Assembly (NCBI RefSeq): GCF_029906345.1
Contig: NZ_JARYGY010000007.1
Span: 248,001-312,000 of the forward strand
Direction: 5' to 3'
Length of the DNA stretch: 64,000 nucleotides
Source of the DNA: Aquimarina mycalae
GTDB taxonomy: Bacteria; Bacteroidota; Bacteroidia; Flavobacteriales; Flavobacteriaceae
Below, piece after piece: positions 46,500 through 57,051 of this stretch. Both the position numbers and the translations under genes were made by a program. Position 1 is the first letter of the stretch. The number at the start of each line of letters is the position of its first letter. The notes under the pieces were generated by a model. The model made no database searches. It was given only the letters and a program-made list of their open reading frames with translations, and was not told the DNA's origin.

Positions 46500-47342
46500 C
46501 TAAGAGGTCAATAGTGTTTTTTCTTTAGCTTTGATCATTTCACAAACCTTAAAGAGAAGAATAATTTCTAATAAAATGGTTGGGGTAAGAAATACTAGAC
46601 CAACAATCGAAAGAAGGATAGTGGTCAAGAATGCATAGGTTATAATTTCGAAAACCGCAGTGACTGTTGCAATGGTTCCCAAAGCATTCTGAAGTCTAAA
46701 AACTGATATTCCGAACAAGATTCCTATAATTCCATAGGTCATAGATTCAGCTCCAATTATGATACGATAATCAAAGTCACCAACATATAGAGATATGATG
46801 TCAAAACTATAAAATAGTATAGTAACGAATATAAACATGAATGCTGTGATTTTAAGTAAGTAGTTGTTGAAAATTTTTCCTGTAAGCACAAATCCACGCG
46901 TAAAAAGCACTATTGCAACTAGTAATGTTATTTTTAGGAAAACATATGCAAATTGATTTATAATCATTTGATCTTCCTCATATCTGTAATAATCTGCAAC
47001 AATTTCAACAAAACCAAGTAGAAAATATATAATGCCACTAATCCAGGCTATATTGAGTTGTCTTGTTAAAAAACCAGCTTCTTTTTCATCATCTATTTCG
47101 AGCAGGAATAACTTTTTGAATTCTTTTGTAATTTTAGGTTCTTCTGTGGAAATTTTTTCGAGATCATAATCTAGAACAGATAGAATTGTTTTTATAGTAT
47201 AGCTTCTTGGCATTACTTCTCCTGCTTCAATTCGTTGTATCGTTCTTACACTGATATTACATTGTTCTACCAGCTCTTCTTGCGTGAGTCCTTTCGATTT
47301 TCTGATTTCAGAAATTTTCTGTCCTAGTTCTGGCTGTTTCAT
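46500..47342 (-). CDS. XRE-family transcriptional regulator with membrane C-terminus
   Basis: A 280-residue protein. Residues 1-70 are a Cro/CI helix-turn-helix (KISEIRKSKGLTQEELVEQC, VRTIQRIEAGEVMPRSYTI). Residues 100-275 contain about six hydrophobic helices (for example ISGIIYFLLGFVEIVA and ITAFMFIFVTILFYSF). It may sense a membrane signal. The start at 47342 (MKQPELGQ) is where I expect the family to begin; ATG codons 18 and 30 bases upstream in frame are possible. Confidence 0.85.
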   Translation of the reverse strand: MKQPELGQKISEIRKSKGLTQEELVEQCNISVRTIQRIEAGEVMPRSYTIKTILSVLDYDLEKISTEEPKITKEFKKLFLLEIDDEKEAGFLTRQLNIAWISGIIYFLLGFVEIVADYYRYEEDQMIINQFAYVFLKITLLVAIVLFTRGFVLTGKIFNNYLLKITAFMFIFVTILFYSFDIISLYVGDFDYRIIIGAESMTYGIIGILFGISVFRLQNALGTIATVTAVFEIITYAFLTTILLSIVGLVFLTPTILLEIILLFKVCEMIKAKEKTLLTS

Positions 47343-47469
47343 GATTTTACTTGTTTTCATTTTGTTCAGCAATATTAGTTTTCAGAATTAAGTTCTCAAA
47401 TTTTTTAGTTTGTATTTAACCCGACATTTGCCCGACAAACCAGTAATAGTAATGGTTTTACAAGAATCG

Positions 47470-48372
47470 TTACTTATTTAAAAATGTATAGATTTCAGAT
47501 AAATATTCTTCTTTTTTATCTAACCAACCATAATGTCCGCATTCATCTAATAGTACTAATGTAGAATTAGGAAATATTTGATGTGCTTTTATAGCTGTTT
47601 TTTGATCGATAATATCTTGTTTTCCTTGAATAATAAGAACTGGCTTTTGAAATGATTTTAGAACTTCAGTGCAGTCATACTTAATACTACGCAAGTTTTG
47701 AAAAACCAACATATTGATAGTGCTGTTTCCTTGTGTTAATCGTTCTGCAATGGTAGGAACATGTGTTTTGTCAACTACGTATGCAGGAGCTAATGCTTTT
47801 CCTCTTTGTAAACGAGCGGTATAAGTAGTGTCTCCCTGATTAATTTTTTGTGTCCATTTCTGAAGGTTTTTAGTTTCTTCTTTGGAGAGTTTATCTGCTA
47901 TATTTTGTCCTACATAGTTAAGTAATTCTAAATCTAAACCGCCAGAAGCAGAGAGGATTAATTTATTAATTCTATTTGGATGTTTTGATGTATAATAGGA
48001 GGCGAGAATACCTCCGAAAGAATGTCCCATTACTGTCCAATTTTCTAATCGTAAATATTTCCTTAATTTTTCTATATCCTCTATCATCAAATCCATTGTA
48101 ATGGTTTCACTAGAAACGGATTTTAAACTTGAATCCCCAGTTCCTCTTTGATCGTAAATAATGGTTTGATGATTTTTAGAAAGTAATGTTGCAATCGCTC
48201 TAAAACCTCTACTATTCATTCCTGGACCACCATTTATGATAAGTAGCGGGTCTCCTTCTCCAAAAGTTTCATAATAAATCTTAGAAGAATGATTGTCGAC
48301 ATATCCATTGTTTTGAGCTAATAAAACAATCGAATTGAATATTGACAGTACTATAAAAACTAGGTTTTTCAT
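47470..48372 (-). CDS. Alpha/beta hydrolase, proline iminopeptidase-like, exported
   Basis: A 300-residue serine hydrolase with a signal peptide (residues 1-20, IVLLAQ). INGGPGMNSRGF is the oxyanion-loop motif HGGPG-like of family S33, the nucleophile is S118 in MGHSFGG, the acid lies in IIQGKQDII and the histidine in DECGHYGWLD near the end. It would cleave N-terminal residues from peptides or a small ester in the periplasm. It is separate from its neighbours by about 70-100 bases. Confidence 0.88.
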   Translation of the reverse strand: MKNLVFIVLSIFNSIVLLAQNNGYVDNHSSKIYYETFGEGDPLLIINGGPGMNSRGFRAIATLLSKNHQTIIYDQRGTGDSSLKSVSSETITMDLMIEDIEKLRKYLRLENWTVMGHSFGGILASYYTSKHPNRINKLILSASGGLDLELLNYVGQNIADKLSKEETKNLQKWTQKINQGDTTYTARLQRGKALAPAYVVDKTHVPTIAERLTQGNSTINMLVFQNLRSIKYDCTEVLKSFQKPVLIIQGKQDIIDQKTAIKAHQIFPNSTLVLLDECGHYGWLDKKEEYLSEIYTFLNK

Positions 48373-48442
48373 CTATTGTATGTTGAAATACTACCTAAAA
48401 ATACCAAAAAAAGATATAGTGTTAACCTATAACAACAGGATC

Positions 48443-50476
48443 TTATTTAGAGCAAGTACGATATCCACCTTGTCGATATTGAATTGTTTTACTTTTTGAA
48501 TCTGCCCAAACCAATGTTACTGTTTTTCCATCTCCACAGATTGAAATAGGATTATCTGGAACGATATTAACATCATTCATAGACTCTTCCTTTGTCCATC
48601 CAGCTTGATCTAATGTTCCATATCCATTTGAAAGTTCATTTGTCGCCGAATAAATTCCTGTGAGACCAAAAACTTCGGTATAAGCATTTGTTATATCTGC
48701 ATAACCTCCTCCGTGTACTAAATGTATTTCTCCAGATACCGTTGCCATGGTCATTTGCCCAATATTTTGGTATTTATTTCCCAAACTAGCCATTTTTTTT
48801 GAAAAATTTCCAACGGGATAATCTGTAACAGACCATTGATGTAACGAAGTATTGTTTTCTGGTGCTGGATTGCCTTGAAAATCTACAGCGTCAAATGCAT
48901 TGAATGCTCCTACGTTATAAGAAGTCATTCGCATATAACGGGTATTTCTCTCTTTATAGACTAAAAAAAGAGATGCACCTAGTTGTCCTAATGTCATGGG
49001 ACCATCTGTTAACTGATTTACGGAAATAACGCTATTAGAAAAACCATTTGCATTTCCTTGCATAGATTGTATAAACCCATCAGACGAAACCCAACATAGC
49101 ATCAATTTATGAGTAGCATCTACCATATCATAATAGGTAGTAATCGCAAAACCTCCTGATGTTTTTTGTTGTAATGATTCCGTCTTTGACCATTTCTTTT
49201 TAGAGTAGTTATAGCAGTTTGATAAGATTTCGCCATCGATTCCTGTATGAATCAATACAGTAATATTATCTATAGTAGTCAATGCTATTGTTCCTTTTGT
49301 TGTTATTTCTAAAGGATTAGGCTGACTCCAGCCAGATGAGGTAAAAAAACTATCAAATAGTTCACCATTACTATTAGAAAACATCATATGTAAGCCAGTT
49401 GTTCCTTGTGTAATTGCTAATGCGTTTCCAGTAGGGAAATCAGTGGCAGTAGGTGGATTCCATTTAAAAGATTCTCCCCAAAGAAAACGAAACCAATTCG
49501 CACCATAATCATTCTTATATAATGATTCTAACTGAAAATTCTCTTGTACTGTACGTATGAGGTTGTAGTGATTGTAAGGAGTAGATATTACAGTTCCTGG
49601 TGTAATCATATCTCCTAGAAGTACTGTGTATATTTGATTAGGGCCATCATAATTGGTGTCATATCCAACCGCATTAAAATCGGCCTCATCAAAAGTAATA
49701 ACGATCAATGTTCCTTTAGGTACATTAGATGCTGCCCATGCTTTTTTTGGATCAGTTAGGAGAAGATCTATGTCTAGATTTAAACCCAAAGAATCTAATC
49801 CTGTTGAAGTTCCTTCCTGGATATCAGTGGTAGCAATATTGCCTAGAAACACGTGTTCTAACCAGGCAGATAGTTGAGGTACTAATTGTGTACGTGGATC
49901 GGTATCAATATGAGTATTATATAGATAATGTCCATCGTTCCATATATCAGGAGTGAACCAACTGTATTCAGGTAGAGATTGATTGGATACATCCTTCCAA
50001 AAATCAATATCGCTTACAATCTTATTCCATCTTCTTTCTTTTTTTTGAATTGTATGAAAAGAAGCAAAAGCATTATGCTTACGATAATATCGAGACAATT
50101 GTTTGGCTCCTTTTGGTGGATATTGATTGATTGGTTGTTCTTTTTCAGGATATGTAGATTTTGACCATTCTTTTTTCCAAGGTTCACCTGGATAAGCTTC
50201 CATATAGGCTTTCCAGGATATATTTTTGGCTTCTAATACATCTACTAGTGTTTGTTGCATTAAGGGAGTCGAAGGAGGTGTGTCATTGGTGACATTGCAG
50301 ATTTCGCCTGCCAATGAAGCTATGTAATTAGTTTGAGATGGATGAAATGCACCAAAATAATTGGACATTTCTGCTCCTACTTTTGCTAATTTCTTTAAAA
50401 AAGGATTTTGCATTACATAGCTTCTGTATTGATTTTCAAACATTACGGTAATGATACGATCAAAAGGTTTTTTCAT
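48443..50476 (-). CDS. Phosphoesterase family protein with C-terminal propeller-like domain
   Basis: A 677-residue protein. Residues 1-330 match the phosphoesterase family of phospholipase C and acid phosphatases (PF04185 type): FDRIITVMFENQYRSY with the metal-binding E-N, HPSQTNYIASLAGE with the likely catalytic threonine, and VITFDEADFN. From about residue 345 to the end come repeated short strand units (MMFSNSNGELFDSFFTSSGW, CWVSSDGFIQSMQGNA) like those of fucose-binding lectin propellers. No signal peptide is present at the start MKKPFDRII, unlike secreted relatives. Substrate unknown. Confidence 0.82.
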   Translation of the reverse strand: MKKPFDRIITVMFENQYRSYVMQNPFLKKLAKVGAEMSNYFGAFHPSQTNYIASLAGEICNVTNDTPPSTPLMQQTLVDVLEAKNISWKAYMEAYPGEPWKKEWSKSTYPEKEQPINQYPPKGAKQLSRYYRKHNAFASFHTIQKKERRWNKIVSDIDFWKDVSNQSLPEYSWFTPDIWNDGHYLYNTHIDTDPRTQLVPQLSAWLEHVFLGNIATTDIQEGTSTGLDSLGLNLDIDLLLTDPKKAWAASNVPKGTLIVITFDEADFNAVGYDTNYDGPNQIYTVLLGDMITPGTVISTPYNHYNLIRTVQENFQLESLYKNDYGANWFRFLWGESFKWNPPTATDFPTGNALAITQGTTGLHMMFSNSNGELFDSFFTSSGWSQPNPLEITTKGTIALTTIDNITVLIHTGIDGEILSNCYNYSKKKWSKTESLQQKTSGGFAITTYYDMVDATHKLMLCWVSSDGFIQSMQGNANGFSNSVISVNQLTDGPMTLGQLGASLFLVYKERNTRYMRMTSYNVGAFNAFDAVDFQGNPAPENNTSLHQWSVTDYPVGNFSKKMASLGNKYQNIGQMTMATVSGEIHLVHGGGYADITNAYTEVFGLTGIYSATNELSNGYGTLDQAGWTKEESMNDVNIVPDNPISICGDGKTVTLVWADSKSKTIQYRQGGYRTCSK

Positions 50477-50976
50477 AGGATTGGTTATTAGCTACTAATT
50501 TTATGCTGTTACGACCTTTAATAATTACACATACATATCGGAATGCATATATTATTTAGAATAAAACATACAATAGTTCTCCTATGTGAATTTCAAAATT
50601 GTGATTGCGAAGTTCACTTTAGAGAAACCATAAACGTCTATCGTTTAAGCTCAATTATGTACTTGAGATATGGTGGGAGTAAGTTATGCTAAGCTATAAA
50701 AATTATCTGAAATTTAAGGTGTGGGGATTAAGTTTTTTAGCTATTTTTTCCCTATAAATTATCTCTTAAATTTATAGAAGTGAGACTTTAATTGTTTCTC
50801 TAATTACTTAATCATTTAGCAAACCTTAACAAGAAGAAAGATTATCTACAGATTCATTATTTTGAGTTAAAATGGACAATAGAATTCATGAAAATAATCA
50901 GAATACTTATCTTTTTCATTTTGAATAGATTTAGAAAAAGGTTGGAGAATTTGTTTTTTACTTCAATATTTACAAA
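50477..50976. other. 500-base intergenic region
   Basis: An AT-rich divergent region between the phosphoesterase and acyltransferase genes. I see an imperfect 9-bp inverted repeat, GTGAATTTC (50586-50594) and GAAGTTCAC (50609-50617), which could be an operator or a weak hairpin. No convincing TAnnTTTG promoter, RNA gene or peptide-like short frame was found. Confidence 0.45.
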
Positions 50977-52059
50977 ATGAAACTAACAATAGATCAAACT
51001 AATTTTTTAAAAGGGATAGGCATCTTATTAATAATGTTTCATAATTTTTTTCATTTACTGCCTCCATTTATTGGCGAGAATGAATTTGATTGGGATGCTA
51101 CAAGGGTGTATAAGTTAGGTACTACTTTATTTAATTCACCTTCTGCTTTTTTCAATATTGCCTTTAGTTATTTTGGCCATTATGGAGTGCAAATATTTAT
51201 TGTATTGAGCGGTTATGGCTTAAGCATGAAATATCTTCAGAATAATGAAAAAATTAAACTAGTTCCTTTTATGATTAATCGAGTTAGTAAATTATATCCA
51301 GTATACGTGCTATCAATTATTTTTTTAATAATAACCTTTTTATTAAGAGATTCTAGGGTTTTAAATGTTTACGAGATGCGTGATTTGCTTTTTAATCTTT
51401 CTTTCGTGAATAATTTTCTTCCAAACAAAGCACTTAATATTAATGGACCATGGTGGTTTTTCTCTCTTATCGTTCAATTATATGCTGTTTTTCCTTTATT
51501 CTTTTTCCTTTTGAAGGAGAAAAAAATGAAGTATGTACATGGAATAATTTTCCTAATCTTATTTTATTTAATATTTGTTTTTCTTCAACCCTTATTACTA
51601 AAATATGATTTAAATATTCTTTTTTTATTTCTAGGTCATTTACCAGAATTTGTTTTAGGAATGGTATTGGCTTTTAAACCAGAATTCTATAGAAAAAAAT
51701 ATTTTTTAATACTTCTTTCTATAGCCCTTTTTGTTTTGGGTAATTTTATAGAGTTTTTATTTCCGTTAACCTTTATAAGTATTTCTTTTTTTCTTGTTCG
51801 GAGTTTAATTTGGTTGGAGAACTATATTCATAATGCTATTAGAAGAAATATAATAACACTTGGTGAAATAAGTCTATATGTATTTGCTTTTCATGGCTTT
51901 TTACGACAACCATTTGCCCAATATAGTCAAGAGGCTTCGGAAACTATTAAAATAGTTTATGCAATTTTATTTTCTATAATAAGCCTACTAATTGCTTTGT
52001 TTGGAAAAAGAATAATTTTATTCATTAAAGCAAGAATTAAAATTAACAATAACGAATAA
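50977..52059 (+). CDS. Membrane acyltransferase (acyltransferase 3 family)
   Basis: A 360-residue integral membrane protein with about ten hydrophobic helices. The family signature is in the first helix, FLKGIGILLIMFHNFFH, where the His is proposed to be catalytic, and in IFIVLSGYGLSMKYL and NGPWWFFSLIVQLY. Such enzymes O-acylate sugars of surface polysaccharide or lipopolysaccharide. No polysaccharide gene cluster is near; the convergent neighbour is a lipid A-type phosphoethanolamine transferase. Substrate not inferable. Confidence 0.88.
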   Translation: MKLTIDQTNFLKGIGILLIMFHNFFHLLPPFIGENEFDWDATRVYKLGTTLFNSPSAFFNIAFSYFGHYGVQIFIVLSGYGLSMKYLQNNEKIKLVPFMINRVSKLYPVYVLSIIFLIITFLLRDSRVLNVYEMRDLLFNLSFVNNFLPNKALNINGPWWFFSLIVQLYAVFPLFFFLLKEKKMKYVHGIIFLILFYLIFVFLQPLLLKYDLNILFLFLGHLPEFVLGMVLAFKPEFYRKKYFLILLSIALFVLGNFIEFLFPLTFISISFFLVRSLIWLENYIHNAIRRNIITLGEISLYVFAFHGFLRQPFAQYSQEASETIKIVYAILFSIISLLIALFGKRIILFIKARIKINNNE

Positions 52060-52062
52060 CAA

Positions 52063-53667
52063 TTAATTATTCTGTTTGTTATTAAAGATTTTCTCGAATT
52101 TTTTATTTTTTTGAATTACCCTAGGTCTTTCAGTAAATTCTGAATTGAAAATACTTCTTCTCTTTTCGAAACGATCAAAAGAGATGTTAATTAGATCAGA
52201 AATTGAATGAATTAGATCATCGTTCATATATGGGTATGAGAGATCAAGTTTTAAGTTTTTACGTTCTTGATACTTGGGAGAAGTCCATAAAAGAAACGGT
52301 ATTTCATACATAGGTTTCGTAGGATTATCTTCAGAGTGACCGAAAAAGTCATTATCCTGATATACTTCTTCCCCATGATCTGAAAAATATAAAACACATG
52401 AAGCAATATTCTTAACACGTATTTTTTCTATTATTTCTCTTAGTATAAAATCATTGTACAATACCGCATTATCGTATTGAGCAATTATTTGTTCCTTAGC
52501 ACTGTTATTATTTTTAAAATGATTGAATTCTTTAGGATATCGTTTATCATAACTTACATGGGTTCCAGCAAGATGAATGAAAATTGCTTTTTTAGAAATG
52601 CTATCATTCAAAATTTTTTGAAAAGGAATAATTAGTTCTTCGTCAAAAGGTGTAGTATCTGTATCTATAGCAATATTTATAAACGTACTATAATCAGCAG
52701 CAGAGGAAATTTTGGTAATTAAGTTTTCATGGAATCCAACAGGTCTTTGATTTGAGATCCAATAGGTTTTAAAACCTGCTGCATTCATAAGTTGGATTAT
52801 ACTACCATTACTAGTATCAACTTCATTTTCATAATTAAGGAGTGTTAGCGTTTTAGTTAGAGATTCTATTGTAGCGGTATGTGGACTTATTACGTTCTGG
52901 AAGACAAAAAGCTCGTTTTTAATTTTATTCAGTCTTGGATTGGTATCTTTTTCATACCCATATAGACTCATTTTGTTTTTTGTAGTCGATTCTCCGATAA
53001 CAAAGATATATGTTTCCTCTTCGGCAATTTGATTTCTTTGTACGTTGGTAAAAGAACCATTTTGAGTATTCAGTTTAAAATGATCAAATTTTTTGGTTTC
53101 TTGTTGATATTGAACCGTTGCTTTTATAAGACGATAGGGAACATTATAAATAATTAATTTGGTGAGTTTTAAGAATACTAGTGACACTAGTAAAATACCA
53201 AAGAAACTCCCTAGTCTACGAGTTGTACTAAATTTAGGTAGAAAATTGTAATCATTGACGGTTTCTTTAGTTTTGATATAGCAAAATAATATGGTAACCG
53301 AAATTAACAAAGAAAAGCTCACAATGATTTTATCTAAATATGCGGCTATATACTCAGAGGTTTCAATTTGATTTGTTTCAAACAAAATGTATACAGCAGA
53401 GGCATTAAAATTAACACTATATAGATAATAAAATACACTCTCAAACCAGACGAATATTCCAAGAATAATATATGCTAACAAAAGAAGTATTTCTTTTGTT
53501 TTACTACTTCTGAAAAGACCAAGTATTAGTAATATAAGCGTGTAGAAGATTAAATTTTCAATTAAGTTATATACTCTGCTAATGCTGAATTCCTGAAATA
53601 TAATTTCAAAAAATAAAGCGAGTACAGCAGGAAAGAAATAAATAATTAAATAAAAATATTTTTTCAT
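52063..53667 (-). CDS. EptA-like phosphoethanolamine transferase (sulfatase superfamily)
   Basis: A 534-residue inner-membrane enzyme. Five hydrophobic helices (residues 5-180) precede a periplasmic sulfatase-fold domain. The nucleophile region is FVIGESTTKNKMSLYGY (E226, with threonines 228/229), and YFSDHGEEVY with a later FGHSEDNP supplies metal ligands, as in EptA and related transferases that add phosphoethanolamine to lipid A or glycans. Such a change alters charge and can give resistance to cationic peptides; that role is inference. It overlaps the mfd stop by 4 bases, so it is translated from the mfd message. Confidence 0.85.
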   Translation of the reverse strand: MKKYFYLIIYFFPAVLALFFEIIFQEFSISRVYNLIENLIFYTLILLILGLFRSSKTKEILLLLAYIILGIFVWFESVFYYLYSVNFNASAVYILFETNQIETSEYIAAYLDKIIVSFSLLISVTILFCYIKTKETVNDYNFLPKFSTTRRLGSFFGILLVSLVFLKLTKLIIYNVPYRLIKATVQYQQETKKFDHFKLNTQNGSFTNVQRNQIAEEETYIFVIGESTTKNKMSLYGYEKDTNPRLNKIKNELFVFQNVISPHTATIESLTKTLTLLNYENEVDTSNGSIIQLMNAAGFKTYWISNQRPVGFHENLITKISSAADYSTFINIAIDTDTTPFDEELIIPFQKILNDSISKKAIFIHLAGTHVSYDKRYPKEFNHFKNNNSAKEQIIAQYDNAVLYNDFILREIIEKIRVKNIASCVLYFSDHGEEVYQDNDFFGHSEDNPTKPMYEIPFLLWTSPKYQERKNLKLDLSYPYMNDDLIHSISDLINISFDRFEKRRSIFNSEFTERPRVIQKNKKFEKIFNNKQNN

Positions 53668-56600
53668 TCGCTATGTTGCTTGTTAGTAGATAAAAAACGA
53701 AAAGGTTCTAAAGCTTTCATTGCCTTGTTTACTGAATCAATATTTTCGAAGGTTAATAGTAATCTCAATCCATTTCTTGTGTTTTTTTCTTTCATTTTAC
53801 AAGTACCTGGATTTTGCTGCACGAATTGCAAGACCTTAGTGAAAGCAGGACTTTGATAAAAGCTGGATTGTTGATCACTTATAAAATATCCTATTAATTT
53901 ATGCTGTTTCATTATGATCTTTTCAAGACCAATAGATGTTGCAATCCATTTTATTCTAACAGAATTCATAAGATCGACAGCTTGATCTGGTAATTCACCA
54001 AAACGATCCATTAACCTTTTTTCATAAGCTTGTAATCCATCTTCTTCTTTAATCGTATTGAGTTCAGTATATAGATTAAGACGTTCTGTAATATTATTGA
54101 TATAACTGTCTGGAAATAATAACTCAAAATCAGTATCAATTTGAGTATCTTTTAAATACACCTTTTCTTTTTTCTCATCTTCATATAATGTTGCAAACTC
54201 ATTTTCCTTTAGTTCTTCGATTGCTTCATTCAGTATTTTTTGATAGGTATCAAAACCAATTTCATTGATAAAACCACTCTGTTCACCACCTAATAAATCA
54301 CCAGCTCCACGAATTTCTAAATCTTTCATTGCAATATTAAATCCACTACCAAGTTCAGAAAACTGTTCTAGGGCGGTAATCCGTTTTCTGGCATCTTCTG
54401 TCATTGCAGAATAAGGAGGAGTAATAAAATAACAGAAAGCTTTTTTATTACTTCTACCAACTCGACCGCGCATTTGATGTAGATCAGAAAGCCCGAAGTT
54501 GTTAGCATTATTAATAAAAATTGTATTGGCATTGGGTACATCCAATCCACTTTCTACAATAGTTGTAGAAATAAGCACGTCAAACTCGCCATTCATAAAA
54601 GAAAGCATAAGACTTTCTAACTTTTTACCTTCCATCTGTCCATGACCAATACCAATCTTAGCATCAGGAACAAGTCTTTGTACCATTCCTGCAACTTCTT
54701 TAATATTCTCTATTCGGTTATGAATAAAGAAAATCTGTCCACCTCGCTGAATTTCATAGCTTACCGCATCTCTAATAGTTTCTTCACTGAATCGAATTAC
54801 ATTGGTTTCAATTGGATATCGATTTGGTGGAGGAGTAGTGATGGTAGATAAATCTCGTGCTGCCATTAAACTAAATTGCAATGTTCTTGGGATTGGAGTA
54901 GCTGTTAACGTTAATGTATCTACGTTTTCTTTGATAGTTTTTAGTTTATCTTTTACAGAAACTCCAAATTTTTGTTCTTCATCAATAACCAGTAACCCCA
55001 AATCTTTGAACTTTACATTTTTGTTGACTAATTGATGTGTTCCTATAATAATATCAACTTTACCTGAAGCTAAATCTTCAAGGGTTTCTCTTTTTTGTTT
55101 TGCAGTTCTGAAACGGTTTACATAATCCACAACTACAGGGAAATCCTTCAATCGTTCTCTAAACGTTTTTGCATGTTGAAAAGCCAGAATTGTAGTTGGA
55201 ACAAGTACTGCAACTTGTTTTCCGTTATCTACAGCTTTAAAAGCTGCTCTAATGGCTACTTCGGTTTTACCAAAACCAACATCACCACAGATTAATCGAT
55301 CCATCGGTCTTTCACTTTCCATATCAGCTTTTACAGCTTCTGTAGCAGTACTTTGATCTGGTGTGTCTTCATAAATAAAAGAAGCTTCTAATTCATGTTG
55401 TAAATAGCTATCAGGATTGTATTGAAATCCTTTTTGTAGCTTTCGTTTTGCATATAATTGAATGAGATTAAAAGCAATATGCTTTACTCTTGCTTTGGTT
55501 TTTTGCTTTAATGTTTTCCACGCCTTCGAACCTAGTTTGTATATCTGAGGTGGTTTTCCATCTTTACCATTAAATTTAGAAATTTTATGTAGTGAATGAA
55601 TACTTAGATAAAGAACATCTCTTTCTCCATAAATTAATTTAATGGCCTCTTGTTTTTTGCCTTCAACGTCTATTTTTTGTAATCCACCGAATTTACCAAT
55701 TCCATGATCGATATGTGTCACATAATCCCCAACTTCTAGATTCGTAAGTTCTTTAAGGGTAATGGCTTGTTTTTTAGCATACCCACTTTTTAAATTGAAT
55801 TTATGGTATCGTTCAAAAATTTGATGATCCGTATAGCATACGATATTACGATCATGATCAATAAATCCTTGAAATGCTGAAAAAACAATGGTTTCATATT
55901 GTTTTACATCAAGATCCGCATCATCAAAAATATCATGAAAACGTTTAGCTTGCTGTTCACTTACGCAAAAGATGTAATTTTTATACCCATTTGCATAGTT
56001 TTCATTGAGGTTTTTAATGAGTAAATCAAATTGTTTATTAAAAGAAGGTTGAGGTTTAGTGTCAAATTTAATTGCATAATCAGCTTTGGTCAGTGGTCGA
56101 TTGCCAATTTCTACTAAGGTAAAATCCAGAAGTTGCTTTTTTATCAATGCTGAATTGGCAAAAAGCTCTTCTGGCGTTCCGTGTTTAATATCTTCAGAAA
56201 GTGTTTTAAAAGCCTCTTTGGCTTTTTCAAAATTTTTATCAATTCTTGCAGATAGTAAATCAATGTCTTTGGCAAAAACTACAGTTTTTGCATGAATATA
56301 TTTTAGGAAACTTTCTCGTGTTTCCTGCATTGCTTTGTTTTCTACATTAGGGATAATAGCAATCTTTTTAATTTGATCAGTAGACAATTGAGTTTCTACA
56401 TCAAAAGTTCTGATGCTATCCACTTCATCTCCAAAAAACTCTACACGATATGGTTCATCATTGCTAAAAGAAAAAACATCTACAATACCACCTCTTACAG
56501 AAAATTCTCCTGGTTCGGTTACAAAATCAACTCTTTGGAAATGATATTCGAACAGTACTTCATTTACAAAATCCAATGATAAAGTGTCACCAATTGTAAT

Positions 56601-57032
56601 TTTTAGAGTATTTTTTTCAAGCTCTTTTCTGGTAACTACTTTCTCGAATAAAGCATCTGGATAGGTTATAATCAGTGCTGGTTTTTTTCTAGAATTGATT
56701 CGATTCAATACTTCGGCACGTAATAAAACATTTGCATTATCGGTTTCTTCGATCTGATAAGGTCTACGATAACTACCAGGATAAAAAAGAACATTTTTAT
56801 CGCCCAATAATTGCTCTAGGTCATTGAGGTAATAAGCCGCCTCTTCTTTATCATTAAAAACACATAAAAATGGTTTTTCTGCTTGGTTAAAGGCATCTTC
56901 GATCACAAAGGATAATGAAGATCCAACAAGTCCCTGAAGATGCGTTTTTGTTTCAGATTGGGCAATAGCTTTCCCTAGTTTCTGTAATTGCAGAGACTGT
57001 GCAAAAGTTTGCGTGATTACTGTTTTACTCAC
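53664..57032 (-). CDS. mfd: Transcription-repair coupling factor
   Basis: A 1122-residue ATP-dependent DNA translocase that removes stalled RNA polymerase at lesions and recruits UvrA. The N-terminal part is UvrB-like, the RNA-polymerase-binding region includes LEVGDYVTHIDHGIGKFGGL, and the helicase core has GDVGFGKTEVAIRAA (Walker A, K589), VIDEEQKFGV (DEEQ box), LTATPIPRTL and QMRGRVGRSNKKAF. The start codon is GTG (57030-57032): no ATG is available before the conserved N-terminus, and the start lies 19 bases after a perfect promoter -7 box. Its last 4 bases overlap the eptA-like gene. Confidence 0.96.
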   Translation of the reverse strand: MSKTVITQTFAQSLQLQKLGKAIAQSETKTHLQGLVGSSLSFVIEDAFNQAEKPFLCVFNDKEEAAYYLNDLEQLLGDKNVLFYPGSYRRPYQIEETDNANVLLRAEVLNRINSRKKPALIITYPDALFEKVVTRKELEKNTLKITIGDTLSLDFVNEVLFEYHFQRVDFVTEPGEFSVRGGIVDVFSFSNDEPYRVEFFGDEVDSIRTFDVETQLSTDQIKKIAIIPNVENKAMQETRESFLKYIHAKTVVFAKDIDLLSARIDKNFEKAKEAFKTLSEDIKHGTPEELFANSALIKKQLLDFTLVEIGNRPLTKADYAIKFDTKPQPSFNKQFDLLIKNLNENYANGYKNYIFCVSEQQAKRFHDIFDDADLDVKQYETIVFSAFQGFIDHDRNIVCYTDHQIFERYHKFNLKSGYAKKQAITLKELTNLEVGDYVTHIDHGIGKFGGLQKIDVEGKKQEAIKLIYGERDVLYLSIHSLHKISKFNGKDGKPPQIYKLGSKAWKTLKQKTKARVKHIAFNLIQLYAKRKLQKGFQYNPDSYLQHELEASFIYEDTPDQSTATEAVKADMESERPMDRLICGDVGFGKTEVAIRAAFKAVDNGKQVAVLVPTTILAFQHAKTFRERLKDFPVVVDYVNRFRTAKQKRETLEDLASGKVDIIIGTHQLVNKNVKFKDLGLLVIDEEQKFGVSVKDKLKTIKENVDTLTLTATPIPRTLQFSLMAARDLSTITTPPPNRYPIETNVIRFSEETIRDAVSYEIQRGGQIFFIHNRIENIKEVAGMVQRLVPDAKIGIGHGQMEGKKLESLMLSFMNGEFDVLISTTIVESGLDVPNANTIFINNANNFGLSDLHQMRGRVGRSNKKAFCYFITPPYSAMTEDARKRITALEQFSELGSGFNIAMKDLEIRGAGDLLGGEQSGFINEIGFDTYQKILNEAIEELKENEFATLYEDEKKEKVYLKDTQIDTDFELLFPDSYINNITERLNLYTELNTIKEEDGLQAYEKRLMDRFGELPDQAVDLMNSVRIKWIATSIGLEKIIMKQHKLIGYFISDQQSSFYQSPAFTKVLQFVQQNPGTCKMKEKNTRNGLRLLLTFENIDSVNKAMKALEPFRFLSTNKQHSE

Positions 57033-57051
57033 GTAACAAAGATTTTAAGGG

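Noticed and set aside
50586-50617. Inverted repeat as a riboswitch or small RNA
   Set aside because: Only a 9-bp imperfect stem with no further structure or terminator; kept merely as a possible operator.
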